Source of the DNA: Lachnospiraceae bacterium
GTDB taxonomy: Bacteria > Bacillota > Clostridia > Lachnospirales > Lachnospiraceae
Length of the DNA: 64,000 nt
Direction of reading: 5' to 3'
NCBI GenBank assembly: GCA_029224965.1
Contig: JAQXVO010000033.1
Location: 62,001-126,000, forward strand
The stretch's first letter is position 1. Each line of letters starts with the position of its first letter. The notes beneath the pieces were generated by a model that saw nothing but the letters and a program-made list of their open reading frames with translations, was not told the origin of the DNA and searched no databases. Position numbers and translations under genes: made by a program. Below, piece after piece: positions 1 to 11,176 of this stretch.

Positions 1-661
1 ACAGGTGATATTCTCTCATGTTCTGAGAGATATTGGCCGAGGATGCGGGCGGAATGATCATCAGGGCGCTGATCAGAAGGATGCCGATCCAGCGGATGGA
101 CAGCATGACAACGACAGCGATCAGAATCGAAAAGATATCCTCGATCAGCTTGACCTGGATATTGGCGGACCTTGCCAGAGTGGCATGAATGCTGATGGCA
201 TTGAGGCGGTTGACGGCCAGAATCCAGAAAACCACGGTCACACAGAGAATGACAAGGAGCCAGAGAACCTCGGACTTCTTGATAGAAAGGATATCTCCGA
301 TCAGGAGGGCCGAATAGTTCGAGAAATTGCCCCCGTGAGACAGAATGGCCAGACCGATGGCCGTACTGCCGCTGGCAAAGACCGAAATGATGGTATCGGT
401 CGAAGATAGATTTCTTCTCTGAATGGTCGTAAGAAGGACGGCAAAGACAATACCGTAGATGACCATGGAGAGAGAGGGATCGCTGATGCCAAGGAAGAGG
501 CCGAGGGCAATACCGGTCAGAGCCGAGTGACCCAGGGCATCCGAGAAGAAGGCCATCTTCTTTCTTACCACCATAGTTCCGAGGATACCGAGAAGGGGTG
601 TGATTAATAAGACGGCTGCAAAGGCCAGCCGCATAAATTCATAGGAAAAAAGAGAACTCAT
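1..661 (-). CDS. znuB: Metal (zinc/manganese) ABC transporter permease, ZnuB-like; truncated at the window edge
   Basis: Minus-strand reading from ATG at 661 gives MSSLFSYEFMRLAFAAVLLITPLLGILGTMVVRKKMAFFSDALGHSALTGIALG..., an ABC-3 type permease; overlaps the ATPase stop codon; absent from the ORF track because it runs off the edge. Confidence 0.9.
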   Translation of the reverse strand, partial: MSSLFSYEFMRLAFAAVLLITPLLGILGTMVVRKKMAFFSDALGHSALTGIALGLFLGISDPSLSMVIYGIVFAVLLTTIQRRNLSSTDTIISVFASGSTAIGLAILSHGGNFSNYSALLIGDILSIKKSEVLWLLVILCVTVVFWILAVNRLNAISIHATLARSANIQVKLIEDIFSILIAVVVMLSIRWIGILLISALMIIPPASSANISQNMREYHL

Positions 662-1440
662 CGTAAACTGTCCTCCCTTCCAAAGACTTCCCGGAAGGCG
701 TCGCTGGCATAAACCTCTGCCGGGCTGCCGCTGGCCTTGACCGTCTGGTCCAGAAGAACCACCTGGTCGGCATACTTTCTTACATAGTCGAGATCATGGG
801 AAATGATAATAATAGCCGCATCATAGTGGTTTCTTAAATAGGTCATATTCTTATAAAAGAGGTCCAGTCCGTTCTGATCAATGCCGGCTACAGGCTCATC
901 CAGAAGGAGAAGGTCGGGATCGTCCATGACGGCCATGGACAGGAGGACCCTCTGGAGCTGACCGCCGGACAGCTGGCCGACCGGATGATCGATCAGATCC
1001 TTAGCCTGGAAAACATCCAGGGCGTCCTCGATTTCCCCATAGAGCTTCTTACTCTTTAAGAAGATCGGGAAACGGCTCTTGAAGGATGCGATCAGATCAT
1101 AGACATCCATGGGCGTATTGCGGTCGATATTCAGTTTCTGTGGAACATAGCCGATCCGGAGCTTCTTCACCATGCCGGCTTCCCGATTCCGAAATTCCAC
1201 AGTGCCGGTATGCTTGACTTCATCTAACATAGCCCGGATCAGGGTGGATTTTCCGGCTCCGTTCTGTCCAATGACCGCCAACATCTGTCCGCAGTGGACA
1301 TGAAGGTTGACATGGGAAAGAACCACCTGGTCGCCGAATTTCACGCCGAGGTCATTGACCCGGACGCAGTGGAGGCCGCAGGGTCGGATCAGCTTCCGCC
1401 GGTAGGGGTTCCTGTCCTTGTTTTTATTCTCTGTTTCCAA
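658..1440 (-). CDS. znuC: Metal ABC transporter ATP-binding protein, ZnuC-like
   Basis: Walker A GQNGAGKST, signature LSGGQLQR, Walker B LLLLDEP; adjacent to permease and binding protein. Confidence 0.93.
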   Translation of the reverse strand: METENKNKDRNPYRRKLIRPCGLHCVRVNDLGVKFGDQVVLSHVNLHVHCGQMLAVIGQNGAGKSTLIRAMLDEVKHTGTVEFRNREAGMVKKLRIGYVPQKLNIDRNTPMDVYDLIASFKSRFPIFLKSKKLYGEIEDALDVFQAKDLIDHPVGQLSGGQLQRVLLSMAVMDDPDLLLLDEPVAGIDQNGLDLFYKNMTYLRNHYDAAIIIISHDLDYVRKYADQVVLLDQTVKASGSPAEVYASDAFREVFGREDSLR

Positions 1441-1560
1441 ATTACTACTCCTTTAGATGGAATATCCGTTTATCCGAAAAGACTGGTCTGAAGACCGGGT
1501 CTGTCTGCCGCTGATACAAATCTTAGGGCTGCCTTTCAGCGGAAATCTTCGGCGGAAAAT

Positions 1561-2508
1561 TTACTGGCCGATCGCAGCCTCGATTTTCGCAAGGTTTTCT
1601 TCCATGCCCTTGAGATAGGCATCTTTTTCGTAATTTCCATTGCTTCGAGTCAGAGGATCGAGGTAGATGACCTTGCAGCCGGTTTCGGTCTGCATTCTTT
1701 CCGCCATCTCCTGGCCATAGGTTTTTTCAGCCAGGATGACAGGATTAGACATCGTCTTCAGGGCATCTGCCGTATCTCTTGTCTCTCCGGCACTGACCTG
1801 GCGTTCCTCGTCAAGGTCCAGGGTATAGGCCACCTGACAGTTCAGATCCTGGCAGAGGTAATAGAAGGCAGCATGAAAGATAACGGCATTGGAAAGCTTT
1901 CCGGCCACTTTCTTTTCCTTGGCCTGGAGTCCTTCCAGTTCCTTCTCATAGGCCTCGGCATTGGACTGATAGAGAGAGGCATTGGCCGGATCAGCATCCG
2001 CCAGACCTTTGGCCATGGTATCGACCTGGGTCTTTAACAGGGTCACACTCATCCAATAATGAGCGTTGGCTTCACCCTGCTCATCAGTCTCTCCGCCGGC
2101 CTCGTGGATCTGCTCCAGCTCCTCGTCGGTAAAATTCCTGGACAGATCAATGATCTTCAGATTGGGATAGGATTCGGCCACATCGGTCAGGAAGTTCTCG
2201 ATCCCGCCGCCGTTGACCAGGAAGATATCCGCCGTCGACAGAAGCTTCATGTCCTTGGGTGTCAGTGTGTAGTCGTGGAGGCAGCCGGTCGAAGGCTCGG
2301 TCAGATTCTCCAGATCGACATCAGCTCCATCGGTCACATTCATGGCGGAAATATAGACCGGATAGAAGGAGGTTACGATGGTGAGCTTTCCACTGCTTTT
2401 ACTCTTGTTTTTCCCCGAATTTACAAAAAGTGCAGTCCCCAAAACAGAAACTGCACTGATCGATAGCAGCAGAACAAATACGAATAAACCTGTTCTACGT
2501 CTTTTCAT
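1561..2508 (-). CDS. znuA: Metal ABC transporter substrate-binding protein, ZnuA-like
   Basis: N-terminal signal/anchor, TSFYPVYISAMNVTDGADVDLENLTEPSTGCLHDYTLTPKD typical of cluster A-I (ZnuA/TroA) proteins. Confidence 0.92.
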   Translation of the reverse strand: MKRRRTGLFVFVLLLSISAVSVLGTALFVNSGKNKSKSSGKLTIVTSFYPVYISAMNVTDGADVDLENLTEPSTGCLHDYTLTPKDMKLLSTADIFLVNGGGIENFLTDVAESYPNLKIIDLSRNFTDEELEQIHEAGGETDEQGEANAHYWMSVTLLKTQVDTMAKGLADADPANASLYQSNAEAYEKELEGLQAKEKKVAGKLSNAVIFHAAFYYLCQDLNCQVAYTLDLDEERQVSAGETRDTADALKTMSNPVILAEKTYGQEMAERMQTETGCKVIYLDPLTRSNGNYEKDAYLKGMEENLAKIEAAIGQ

Positions 2509-3113
2509 TTCATTTCCTTTTCGTTTTCGATAACCTGGTCCATAAAGTCATTCAGGGTATCCAGACCCTGTTTGGTCACAGAGGAGAAGGGCACGATAAT
2601 GGCATCGCTCTCCAGACCCAGCACCTCAGAGATCCGGTCCAGGTGGGCCTCAATCTCTCTTGGCTTTAATTTATCAGATTTCGTTGCGATGATGATCGGA
2701 TCGAATCCCAGATAGGTCAGCCAGTCATACATCTTCTGATCGTCTTCCGTAGGATCGTGGCGGATATCCACCAGCTGGAAGACATACCGGAGCATTTCGG
2801 AGCCGGTCAGATAATTCTGAATCATCCGGCCCCAGGCCTCCCGGTTGGCCTGTGAATTCTTAGCATAGCCGTAACCCGGCAGGTCCACCAGATAAAGTGC
2901 TGAATTCACCTTGTAGAAATTCAGGGTCTGGGTCTTTCCGGGTTGCTGGGAAGTCCTGGCAAGCTTCTTCCTCTCCATCAGGGTATTGATGAGAGAGGAT
3001 TTCCCGACGTTGCTCCGGCCGCAGAAGGCGATCTCGGGCAGATGGTTCTTGGGAAGCTTACTGGTGATTCCACATACGGTTTCAAGTTCTGCATCAATAA
3101 TCTTCATAGGCAC
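2505..3113 (-). CDS. engB: Ribosome biogenesis GTP-binding protein EngB/YsxC
   Basis: GRSNVGKSSLINTL, DLPGYGYAK, ATKSDK motifs; follows clpX. Confidence 0.96.
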   Translation of the reverse strand: MPMKIIDAELETVCGITSKLPKNHLPEIAFCGRSNVGKSSLINTLMERKKLARTSQQPGKTQTLNFYKVNSALYLVDLPGYGYAKNSQANREAWGRMIQNYLTGSEMLRYVFQLVDIRHDPTEDDQKMYDWLTYLGFDPIIIATKSDKLKPREIEAHLDRISEVLGLESDAIIVPFSSVTKQGLDTLNDFMDQVIENEKEMK

Positions 3114-4427
<1,314 letters not shown>

Positions 4428-4445
4428 AGTTTTCCTTTCTTGTGA

Positions 4446-4475
4446 GAGAAAGGGTACCCCAAAAGGGATACCCTC
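4446..4475 (-). terminator. Intercistronic GGGTAtCCC/GGGgTACCC hairpin between clpP and clpX
   Basis: Inverted repeat gggtacccc-aaaa-gggataccc followed on the minus strand by a short T/C tract; may be partial attenuation or an RNA stability hairpin. Confidence 0.45.
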
Positions 4476-4481
4476 CTTCTA

Positions 4482-5084
4482 TCAATCCTTATTCTCACCG
4501 TCTGCACGACTGGTGATGATCTGGTCGATCAGACCATAATCCAGGGCTTCCTGGGCATCCAGATAATGATCACGCTCTGTATCCTGGCAGACCTTTTCAT
4601 AAGGCTGTCCGGTATTTGCAGCCAGCATCCGGTTGAGTTTTTCCTTAACCTTCAGGATGTTTTCTGCAGCGATCTGAATCTCTGTTGCCTGACCCTTGGT
4701 TCCGCCGGAAGGCTGATGAATCATGATCTCGGAATTCGGAAGGGCATAACGCTTGCCCTTGGTTCCGCCGGCCAGAAGAAATGCTCCCATGGAAGCGGCC
4801 ATGCCTACGCAGATGGTAGAGACATCGCACTTGATGTACTGCATGGTATCGTAGATACCAAGGCCTGCAGTAACCATTCCTCCAGGGGAATTGATGTAAA
4901 GGTTGATGTCCTTGTTGGGATCCTGAGATTCCAGGAAAAGGAGCTCAGCGATTACGATCTGAGCGGTTGTCTCGTTTACCTCTTCTCCGAGGAAAATAAT
5001 CCGGTCTTTCAGAAGACGGCTGTAGAGATCATAACTACGCTCTCCTCTGGAATTCTGTTCAATGACATAAGGAATTGTTGCCAT
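4482..5084 (-). CDS. clpP: ATP-dependent Clp protease proteolytic subunit ClpP
   Basis: [60 protein letters not shown]; Shine-Dalgarno AAGGAGG places the start at 5084 rather than 5099. Confidence 0.98.
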   Translation of the reverse strand: MATIPYVIEQNSRGERSYDLYSRLLKDRIIFLGEEVNETTAQIVIAELLFLESQDPNKDINLYINSPGGMVTAGLGIYDTMQYIKCDVSTICVGMAASMGAFLLAGGTKGKRYALPNSEIMIHQPSGGTKGQATEIQIAAENILKVKEKLNRMLAANTGQPYEKVCQDTERDHYLDAQEALDYGLIDQIITSRADGENKD

Positions 5085-5135
5085 ATTTGCCTCCTTCACG
5101 CCGGTCTGTATCTCTCTTGTCAGGCAGTCGGATAA

Positions 5136-6485
5136 TTACTCTTCGGAGCCTTCCTTATTCTCGGTCTGGTCCTTATCTTCTGTCTTGGCCTTTCTTTCCG
5201 GCTTCTTTCTCTCCTTGCAGTTGTCCATAACGAAATCGATTGCCTTCTGGATACGGAGATCTGCCTTGATATTTTCTCTGTCGGTATCAGATACGTTCTT
5301 GACAAGGTCTTCGAACTTCATACCATACTGTTCTGCAGTCTTCTTGATGTCAGCATCCACATCCTCATCGCTGGCTTCGATCTTCTCTGCATCAGCAATG
5401 GCCTCAAGTACCAGGGAGTTCTGGATCCTCTTCAGAGCGTCCGGCTTAACCTGCTCGCGAAGCTGCTCCATGGTGGTTCCGGTGAACTGGAAGTACTGCT
5501 GCATGGACAGACCCTGACGAGCCATGTTCTGAGCCATCTCGTTGATCATGGAATCTTCCTGGGACTTAACCATAGCATCCGGGATATCCATCTCAGCGTC
5601 AGCAACAATCTTGGCGATTGCTTCCTCTTCCTTGGTACGCTTTGCAGCGTTTTCCTTGTTCTCCTCGAGATGCTTCTTAACGTCAGCCTTGTACTCGTCT
5701 ACGGTATCGAAGCCCTGATCGCCTGCGAAATCATCGTTCAGCTCGGGAACTTCCTTGGCGGATACGCTGTTGACATGAACCTTGAAGAGTGCAGGCTTGC
5801 CTGCAAGCTCGGATGCCTGATAGTTCTCAGGGAAGGTAACGTTGACTTCTACGTCATCGCCGGCCTTCTTGCCGATCAGCTGGTCTTCAAAGGTATCGAT
5901 AAAGCTGTGAGAACCGATCTCAAGCTTGTAGTTCTCGCCCTTGCCGCCTTCGAATGCCTTGCCATCAACAAAACCTTCGAAGTTGATGTCTGCGGTATCC
6001 TTGTCCTGGATCTCACGATCTACAGTAACGGTACGTGCGTTATTATTGAGCTGAGTCTCAACTTCCTTGTCGACATCCTCATCAGAAACGGTGGTGTCGA
6101 TCTTGGTTACGGTAACACCGGCATACTTGCCAAGCTTCACTTCCGGCTTTACAGCTACAGTTGCGGTAAAGATAAAGTCCTTGCCGGATTCCATCTGAGT
6201 GATCTCGATCTCAGGCTGAGATACGATTTCAAGACCGGACTCATCATAAGCCTTGGGATATTCATCCTGAATCAGGATATTGCCTGCGCCCTCATAGAAA
6301 ACATTCTTACCATATTCCGCTTCGATCAGCTTTCTCGGAGCCTTGCCCTTACGGAAGCCCGGGATGTTGATCTGCTTCTTCTCACGGTTATAGGCCTGGT
6401 TCAGTGCCTTCTCAAATGCTGATGCATCAACAGTGACGGTCAGCTTGGCCATATTGTGCTCTAAGTTTTCTACCTGTACGCTCAT
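5136..6485 (-). CDS. tig: Trigger factor (peptidyl-prolyl isomerase chaperone)
   Basis: N-terminal GFRKGKAPRKLIE ribosome-binding motif, FKBP-like middle domain, upstream of clpP-clpX. Confidence 0.97.
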   Translation of the reverse strand: MSVQVENLEHNMAKLTVTVDASAFEKALNQAYNREKKQINIPGFRKGKAPRKLIEAEYGKNVFYEGAGNILIQDEYPKAYDESGLEIVSQPEIEITQMESGKDFIFTATVAVKPEVKLGKYAGVTVTKIDTTVSDEDVDKEVETQLNNNARTVTVDREIQDKDTADINFEGFVDGKAFEGGKGENYKLEIGSHSFIDTFEDQLIGKKAGDDVEVNVTFPENYQASELAGKPALFKVHVNSVSAKEVPELNDDFAGDQGFDTVDEYKADVKKHLEENKENAAKRTKEEEAIAKIVADAEMDIPDAMVKSQEDSMINEMAQNMARQGLSMQQYFQFTGTTMEQLREQVKPDALKRIQNSLVLEAIADAEKIEASDEDVDADIKKTAEQYGMKFEDLVKNVSDTDRENIKADLRIQKAIDFVMDNCKERKKPERKAKTEDKDQTENKEGSEE

Positions 6486-6679
6486 TTTGTTTATTTATTC
6501 CTCCTTGGTTTAAAAATGCCTGGTCTATTCGGAAATGAAAATTCTTTCAGACAGATACTGCTGTTTTATCTTATTTCCTGAAGCGGGCATAAAATACCCG
6601 TGCAGACAGTAAAGAATTATAACATATCATTTTTTGAAAAACAACGTGCTTTCCCCTGAAAATCTTATCAATTCAGCCC

Positions 6680-7231
6680 TCAGGCCTTGTATACGATCTT
6701 CTCTGCGATCCGGTCGGCCTCATCCTGTCCCTTGATATAGGTGATGATGGCCAGAGCGAAAGGAATGGCAGTGCCGAGGCCCCGGCTGGTAATGATGTTT
6801 CCATCAACGACAACGGGCTCTAACGTGACCTCTGCTCCCAGAAGCTTGTCCTCCATGCCCGGATAGCAGATGGCCTTCTTTCCGCGGAGAATACCGGCCT
6901 TGCCGAGAACGGTAGGTGCGGCGCAGATGGCTGCGCAGAGCTTGCCCTGCTCGAAGAAGTTCTGAATGGTATTGATGATGGTGACATTGTTCAAAAGGTT
7001 CTCGGTACCACGCATGCCGCCTGGAAGAACGATGCCGTCATAGCTCTTCAGATCGGCCTCTCTCAGATTGATATCGGTTTCAAACTGAATCTTGTGGCTG
7101 CCCATGGCCCGTCCCCGGTTCTGGGTCGAAATCATATCGATCTCGATATCGGCTCTTCTCAAGAGGTCTACAACTGTCAGTCCTTCTATTTCTTCCACAC
7201 CGTCTGCCATGCAGATTGCAAGTTTACTCAT
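6680..7231 (-). CDS. DJ-1/PfpI family protein
   Basis: MSKLAICMADGVEEIEGLTVVDLLRRA..., nucleophile elbow AAICAAPTVL; SD AAAGGAG upstream of ATG 7231. Confidence 0.9.
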   Translation of the reverse strand: MSKLAICMADGVEEIEGLTVVDLLRRADIEIDMISTQNRGRAMGSHKIQFETDINLREADLKSYDGIVLPGGMRGTENLLNNVTIINTIQNFFEQGKLCAAICAAPTVLGKAGILRGKKAICYPGMEDKLLGAEVTLEPVVVDGNIITSRGLGTAIPFALAIITYIKGQDEADRIAEKIVYKA

Positions 7232-7339
7232 TTGGAAGTCTCCTTTCTTACGAATCACAGGATGAATTACGATTTTTCTTATTGATTCCGGGTCTCTGCC
7301 GGTCCGTTCATCTGCCGGGATTTCCGGATCTCTTCTTTT

Positions 7340-7927
7340 TCAGCCATCGGCCGGAAAGATCATGGCCGAATTGTGATAATGCTTATCCATGGTCACATCC
7401 TCGCCGAACCAGTCGGCCGGCTCAAAACTGTCCGCCTCTTTAAGGCCGGGGAATTCAACCTCTGCCATGCAAAGCAGCCGATCCGGTGCTTTCGGATCCT
7501 TCACATTTTCGAAAAGATCCAGCTCGATCACATAGGGATCATAGGGAATCCGATAGCGGGTCTTCTTGATCACGACCCCGTCGGCCTTCTCCTTCAGATG
7601 CTGATAGGCTTCCTCGCTCAGGGAAAAGCTTTCCTCTTCGTGGGCCAGAAGGCCGCTGGACTTATAAACCAGGGTACAGTGTCCCTTTTTATAGACCTTC
7701 TTCCCATCCGTCAGCGGACCGGAGCATCGAACCCGGACCACAGGATCTGTACAGAGATAACCCTGCTCAATCGTGTAGTGGGGATAGGATTCCAGGTTCT
7801 CCGGAAGGGTTTTCAGGCGATATTTTCTCTCGATTTCCAATTGTTCTGCCTCCGAAAACGGTTCTTTTCTATAGATTACATATCGAAATGTCTCGGGATC
7901 ATTCCCGGCAGAATTTCTGACTATCAT
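7340..7927 (-). CDS. CYTH domain-containing protein (triphosphate tunnel metalloenzyme-like)
   Basis: EIERKYRLK motif near the N-terminus, VRVRCSG, IELDLFE, MAEVEFP. Confidence 0.82.
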   Translation of the reverse strand: MIVRNSAGNDPETFRYVIYRKEPFSEAEQLEIERKYRLKTLPENLESYPHYTIEQGYLCTDPVVRVRCSGPLTDGKKVYKKGHCTLVYKSSGLLAHEEESFSLSEEAYQHLKEKADGVVIKKTRYRIPYDPYVIELDLFENVKDPKAPDRLLCMAEVEFPGLKEADSFEPADWFGEDVTMDKHYHNSAMIFPADG

Positions 7928-7930
7928 CTC

Positions 7931-8677
7931 TTATCTTCTGAAGCGGTCGGTTTCAAACTGCATCCGTTTGGAAACAGCATACTTCAGATGGTCGAAACGG
8001 TCATCGACCGGTCCGTCCGGGATGACCACATCAATGGATGCCGCCATGTTGTCGATCAGGGTATCGTTGATGTCGCCCTCTTCCTGCATAGCTTCGAGGA
8101 TCTTGTACTTCCTTCCGAAATTATCTTCATCGAGAAATTCGAGAAGGAGAGGATTGACTCCGGCTTCTTCCAGAGCTTCTTCCTCCGCTTCCTCTTCGTC
8201 AGGTGATTCTGTCGGAGCGGTCTTTAATGGTGTTTCTTCATGATCTTCCGTCAGAGTCCCGTTCGCATGGGCTTCTTTTCCGACATGGCTGACATTTTCC
8301 GCTTCAGTCTCTCTTGTCAGAGCGGGATCCTTTGGTCCCGAATCGGCAGAATTTCGATCTGCTGCAGGAATCGATTCGATCAGATTCGCCGGTTCAGCCT
8401 CATTGTCTGATTCATGTGATTCCTTCCGTTCTCCGAGCTGTCCCGGCTCCACCAGAGTGAAGCGGTATTTTGCCTTCACCTCCGGATACTTCTCATGATC
8501 GACCTCGCTGATAAACATGCTATAAGGTCTGGCGTAAACCCCGTAGTCACCGTAAAGAGCCTGATAGATTACCAGGCGCTCCCGGGTCTCCGAGTGGGTT
8601 GCAATGGTCAGGACCTGGTAAAGCTTCTTTTTAAAATGCAGGTAGAATTCTCCTGCTCTCGGATTTCCCTGCGGCAT
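7931..8677 (-). CDS. DUF1653 domain-containing protein with acidic low-complexity insert
   Basis: GEFYLHFKKKLYQVLTIATHSETRERLVIYQALYGDYGVYARPYSMFISEV matches DUF1653 as remembered. Confidence 0.75.
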   Translation of the reverse strand: MPQGNPRAGEFYLHFKKKLYQVLTIATHSETRERLVIYQALYGDYGVYARPYSMFISEVDHEKYPEVKAKYRFTLVEPGQLGERKESHESDNEAEPANLIESIPAADRNSADSGPKDPALTRETEAENVSHVGKEAHANGTLTEDHEETPLKTAPTESPDEEEAEEEALEEAGVNPLLLEFLDEDNFGRKYKILEAMQEEGDINDTLIDNMAASIDVVIPDGPVDDRFDHLKYAVSKRMQFETDRFRR

Positions 8678-8787
8678 AGCATCCTCTTTCTCTTTCCAAG
8701 CAGATTTTCATTTATTATAATGAACCTGTAAACTCATTAACTTATATATTATAACCCCTGTCAGAAGTCATTCCAACGGAGAAAACC

Positions 8788-9129
8788 ATGATTGCCGAAA
8801 AAGATCTCTTATCACTGGAATTTTATAAAAAATCTCCCTATACCGGAAGCTCCGGCAAAATGTGCTTTCGAATCGAGAAGGTCGAGGTTCCGGTCGAACC
8901 GGAAGAACCCGCATCTTCTGACCAAGCCGAGAACCAGGCAGAGGCTTCCGGCGATGAAGAAAAGCCGGTGCCCATGGAGAATCGTCTCCAGGCCACCATA
9001 TGGAAGGGTCCCTATGCCTTCGCCCATACCAAAGAAAAAAAGACCTCACACCAGGAGGCCTTTTCCAAAGAAGGAATCTCAGCCATCTGCAGCTGGCTCA
9101 ATGAACAGGCCAGGATCTATAACGCCTGA
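8788..9129 (+). CDS. Hypothetical protein, 113 aa
   Basis: SD-like GGAG upstream of ATG (aacggagaaaaccatg) and a terminator immediately downstream; no family recognised. Confidence 0.7.
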   Translation: MIAEKDLLSLEFYKKSPYTGSSGKMCFRIEKVEVPVEPEEPASSDQAENQAEASGDEEKPVPMENRLQATIWKGPYAFAHTKEKKTSHQEAFSKEGISAICSWLNEQARIYNA

Positions 9130-9160
9130 TTTTCCTCCCTTTTCTCTTCTCTATTTTCGA

Positions 9161-9192
9161 AAGGCAGACCCATTCTCAGGCTGCCTTTTTTT
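9161..9192 (+). terminator. Rho-independent terminator after the 8788-9129 ORF
   Basis: AAGGCAG-N13-CTGCCTT followed by a T run. Confidence 0.8.
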
Positions 9193-9232
9193 GTCTGAAT
9201 TTCAGACCCGAAAAGCAATCTCAGCACTTCCG

Positions 9233-9949
9233 TCAGCTCTTCTGCTTCTGACTCTCATAGTCTGACAGGCCATCCAGGATTCCCTGATAGATGATCTTAT
9301 AGGTGTCATTGTCATAATGCAGACCGTCTGTCGTCTTATAGCCCTGATCCATCAGAGTCGTGTAGGTATCAATGTAATACCAGCCATTCTCGTCACAGGC
9401 ATCCTTCAGCTTTTCATTGAAGGATTCGATCTGGGTATTGGAAATGGACGGATAGTCCTTGACCGGATTGACGGAAACCAGGATCAGCTCGATCGATGAA
9501 TCACCGGATGTCAGCGTCTTATATTCCTCAATATAATTGTCCATATCCTTCAGATCATTGACACCGAGACAGATGACATAACGCCAGGTCTTCAAAGCGG
9601 AATTCTTGGACCGGATCTTCTTCACACTGGTCAGAGCCGTGTTCTTGAACCAGGGCAGGCCCTGGCCGACCTTTGCCACGAGGAAATTCCGGTCGGTCGA
9701 TGTAATATCTACGGCCTTGTCCATGCCGACGAAACGGGAATCGCCGATCCACATGGTTCCGGTATAGTCATCGGCCTGTGTGGATGTCGCCGAGGCTGTT
9801 TTGGACTTGGAAGTACTGCTTGTCTGCGCACTGCGTCCGAAGATATCGCCCTTCCTTTCAATCAGAAGATGAAGGACATAGCCGCCGATGGTCAGAGACA
9901 TGATCAGAATCAGAAGCGTAATAATAAATTCCACAATCGTTTTCTTCAT
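9233..9949 (-). CDS. Membrane-anchored SGNH/GDSL-family hydrolase
   Basis: N-terminal TM segment, WIGDSRF block I, GVNDL block III, TDGLHY block V. Confidence 0.83.
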   Translation of the reverse strand: MKKTIVEFIITLLILIMSLTIGGYVLHLLIERKGDIFGRSAQTSSTSKSKTASATSTQADDYTGTMWIGDSRFVGMDKAVDITSTDRNFLVAKVGQGLPWFKNTALTSVKKIRSKNSALKTWRYVICLGVNDLKDMDNYIEEYKTLTSGDSSIELILVSVNPVKDYPSISNTQIESFNEKLKDACDENGWYYIDTYTTLMDQGYKTTDGLHYDNDTYKIIYQGILDGLSDYESQKQKS

Positions 9950-9963
9950 TTCAATAATTCTCC

Positions 9964-11148
9964 TTAGAAGAGCAGGTCCTCCACATTCTCTCTGGAATGC
10001 TCCACCTGCCTTGAGAAAATTCTGGCCCGGTCTTCCAGGGCCGTCTGCGGAATCGAATCCGCGTCATGTGAGAGACACCACTCCGCCAGAAGCAGATCCA
10101 GGAAGCGGCAGCAGCGCCGGATGAAACGTAAGACCTGTCCAGGGTCTTTCCTCTCATAGATCTCTATCGTGTATCGAAAGTACAGATAAGACCGGAAGCG
10201 TTCCAGCCGGTTCCAAAGCCAGGGTCCGACCTCGGATAAAAGCTCCTCTGCCCGGTCTTCGATCTCTTTCAGATTTTCTGAAAGAGAAAGCCTGATCTCA
10301 TGCCAGTCGGGATTGACCTCCTCCATGGCCATGAGCTTTTCCAGAAGGAGCTCATCCTCTGCCCGGCTTCCGGCTGAAAGCTGATCCGGATTTTCCCCGA
10401 AAAGAGCTGCAATCCTTCGGTCCCTCTCCGAAAGCGGGAGGGACCGGTCATTAAGGACCTTCATGACATCCCGGCGGAGAGCCAAAACCCGGTCCAGACG
10501 TGCCTTGTCTTCAGCCAGCCTCTGTTCTCTTTCTTCAGGATCTTCTATACCATCTTTAGATTCTTCGGGTTGATCTGCAGAGGCTGCCTCAGAACCTTCT
10601 TCCATATCGTCTTCTGCCTCGACGGAATCCTCATCCGTCCAGTTGTCCTCTAAATCCGCTTCATCGAAATGCTCATCCTCAGAATCTTCATCATCGAAGA
10701 AAGGATCTTCTTCCCAGTCGGTATCGTGGTATTCCTCTTCCCTCTCCTCATAGGTGACCGGATCTTCGGTCGAAAAGAAAATCCGGGAAGCCTCTGGGCA
10801 GGACAAGGTCAGATCCGTCAACTGATAGAAGGGCGTCTCTATGGTATATCTGGGATATTCCGTGCAGGTGACTGACAAGCCGCCCTGGCCCATAGCAAGA
10901 ATAATGTCACAAAGCTGATCCGAATTCAAGAAGGGGCACCTTTTATCCGGACAGAGCTGAAAACGGTAATGGCCCCTGTCGCCGATCAGCTTTTCCCGAA
11001 GCCGGTCGCCAATCGGGAGGGGCACATTCTTATACATTTCCGCCGTATCATCATCGATATCCACTTCCCAGCCAGCGCAGCAGCTGTCCTTGCAGACGCC
11101 TCCGATGCAGTGAAATTCCTTATAATAATCGGGATATTCGTAAATCAT
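9964..11148 (-). CDS. FliB-like (flagellin lysine-N-methylase family) cysteine-rich protein
   Basis: YYKEFHCIGGVCKDSCCAGWEVDID...CPFL...LCDI...CTEYPR Cys pattern of the FliB family. Confidence 0.78.
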   Translation of the reverse strand: MIYEYPDYYKEFHCIGGVCKDSCCAGWEVDIDDDTAEMYKNVPLPIGDRLREKLIGDRGHYRFQLCPDKRCPFLNSDQLCDIILAMGQGGLSVTCTEYPRYTIETPFYQLTDLTLSCPEASRIFFSTEDPVTYEEREEEYHDTDWEEDPFFDDEDSEDEHFDEADLEDNWTDEDSVEAEDDMEEGSEAASADQPEESKDGIEDPEEREQRLAEDKARLDRVLALRRDVMKVLNDRSLPLSERDRRIAALFGENPDQLSAGSRAEDELLLEKLMAMEEVNPDWHEIRLSLSENLKEIEDRAEELLSEVGPWLWNRLERFRSYLYFRYTIEIYERKDPGQVLRFIRRCCRFLDLLLAEWCLSHDADSIPQTALEDRARIFSRQVEHSRENVEDLLF

Positions 11149-11176
11149 ATAAGTCCTCTCGAAACCCTTTCAGGGC

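Noticed and set aside
5670-6422. 250-aa plus-strand ORF opposite trigger factor
   Set aside because: Antisense shadow ORF of tig.
7373-8206. 277-aa plus-strand ORF across the CYTH and DUF1653 genes
   Set aside because: Spans two genuine minus-strand genes and has no motif support.
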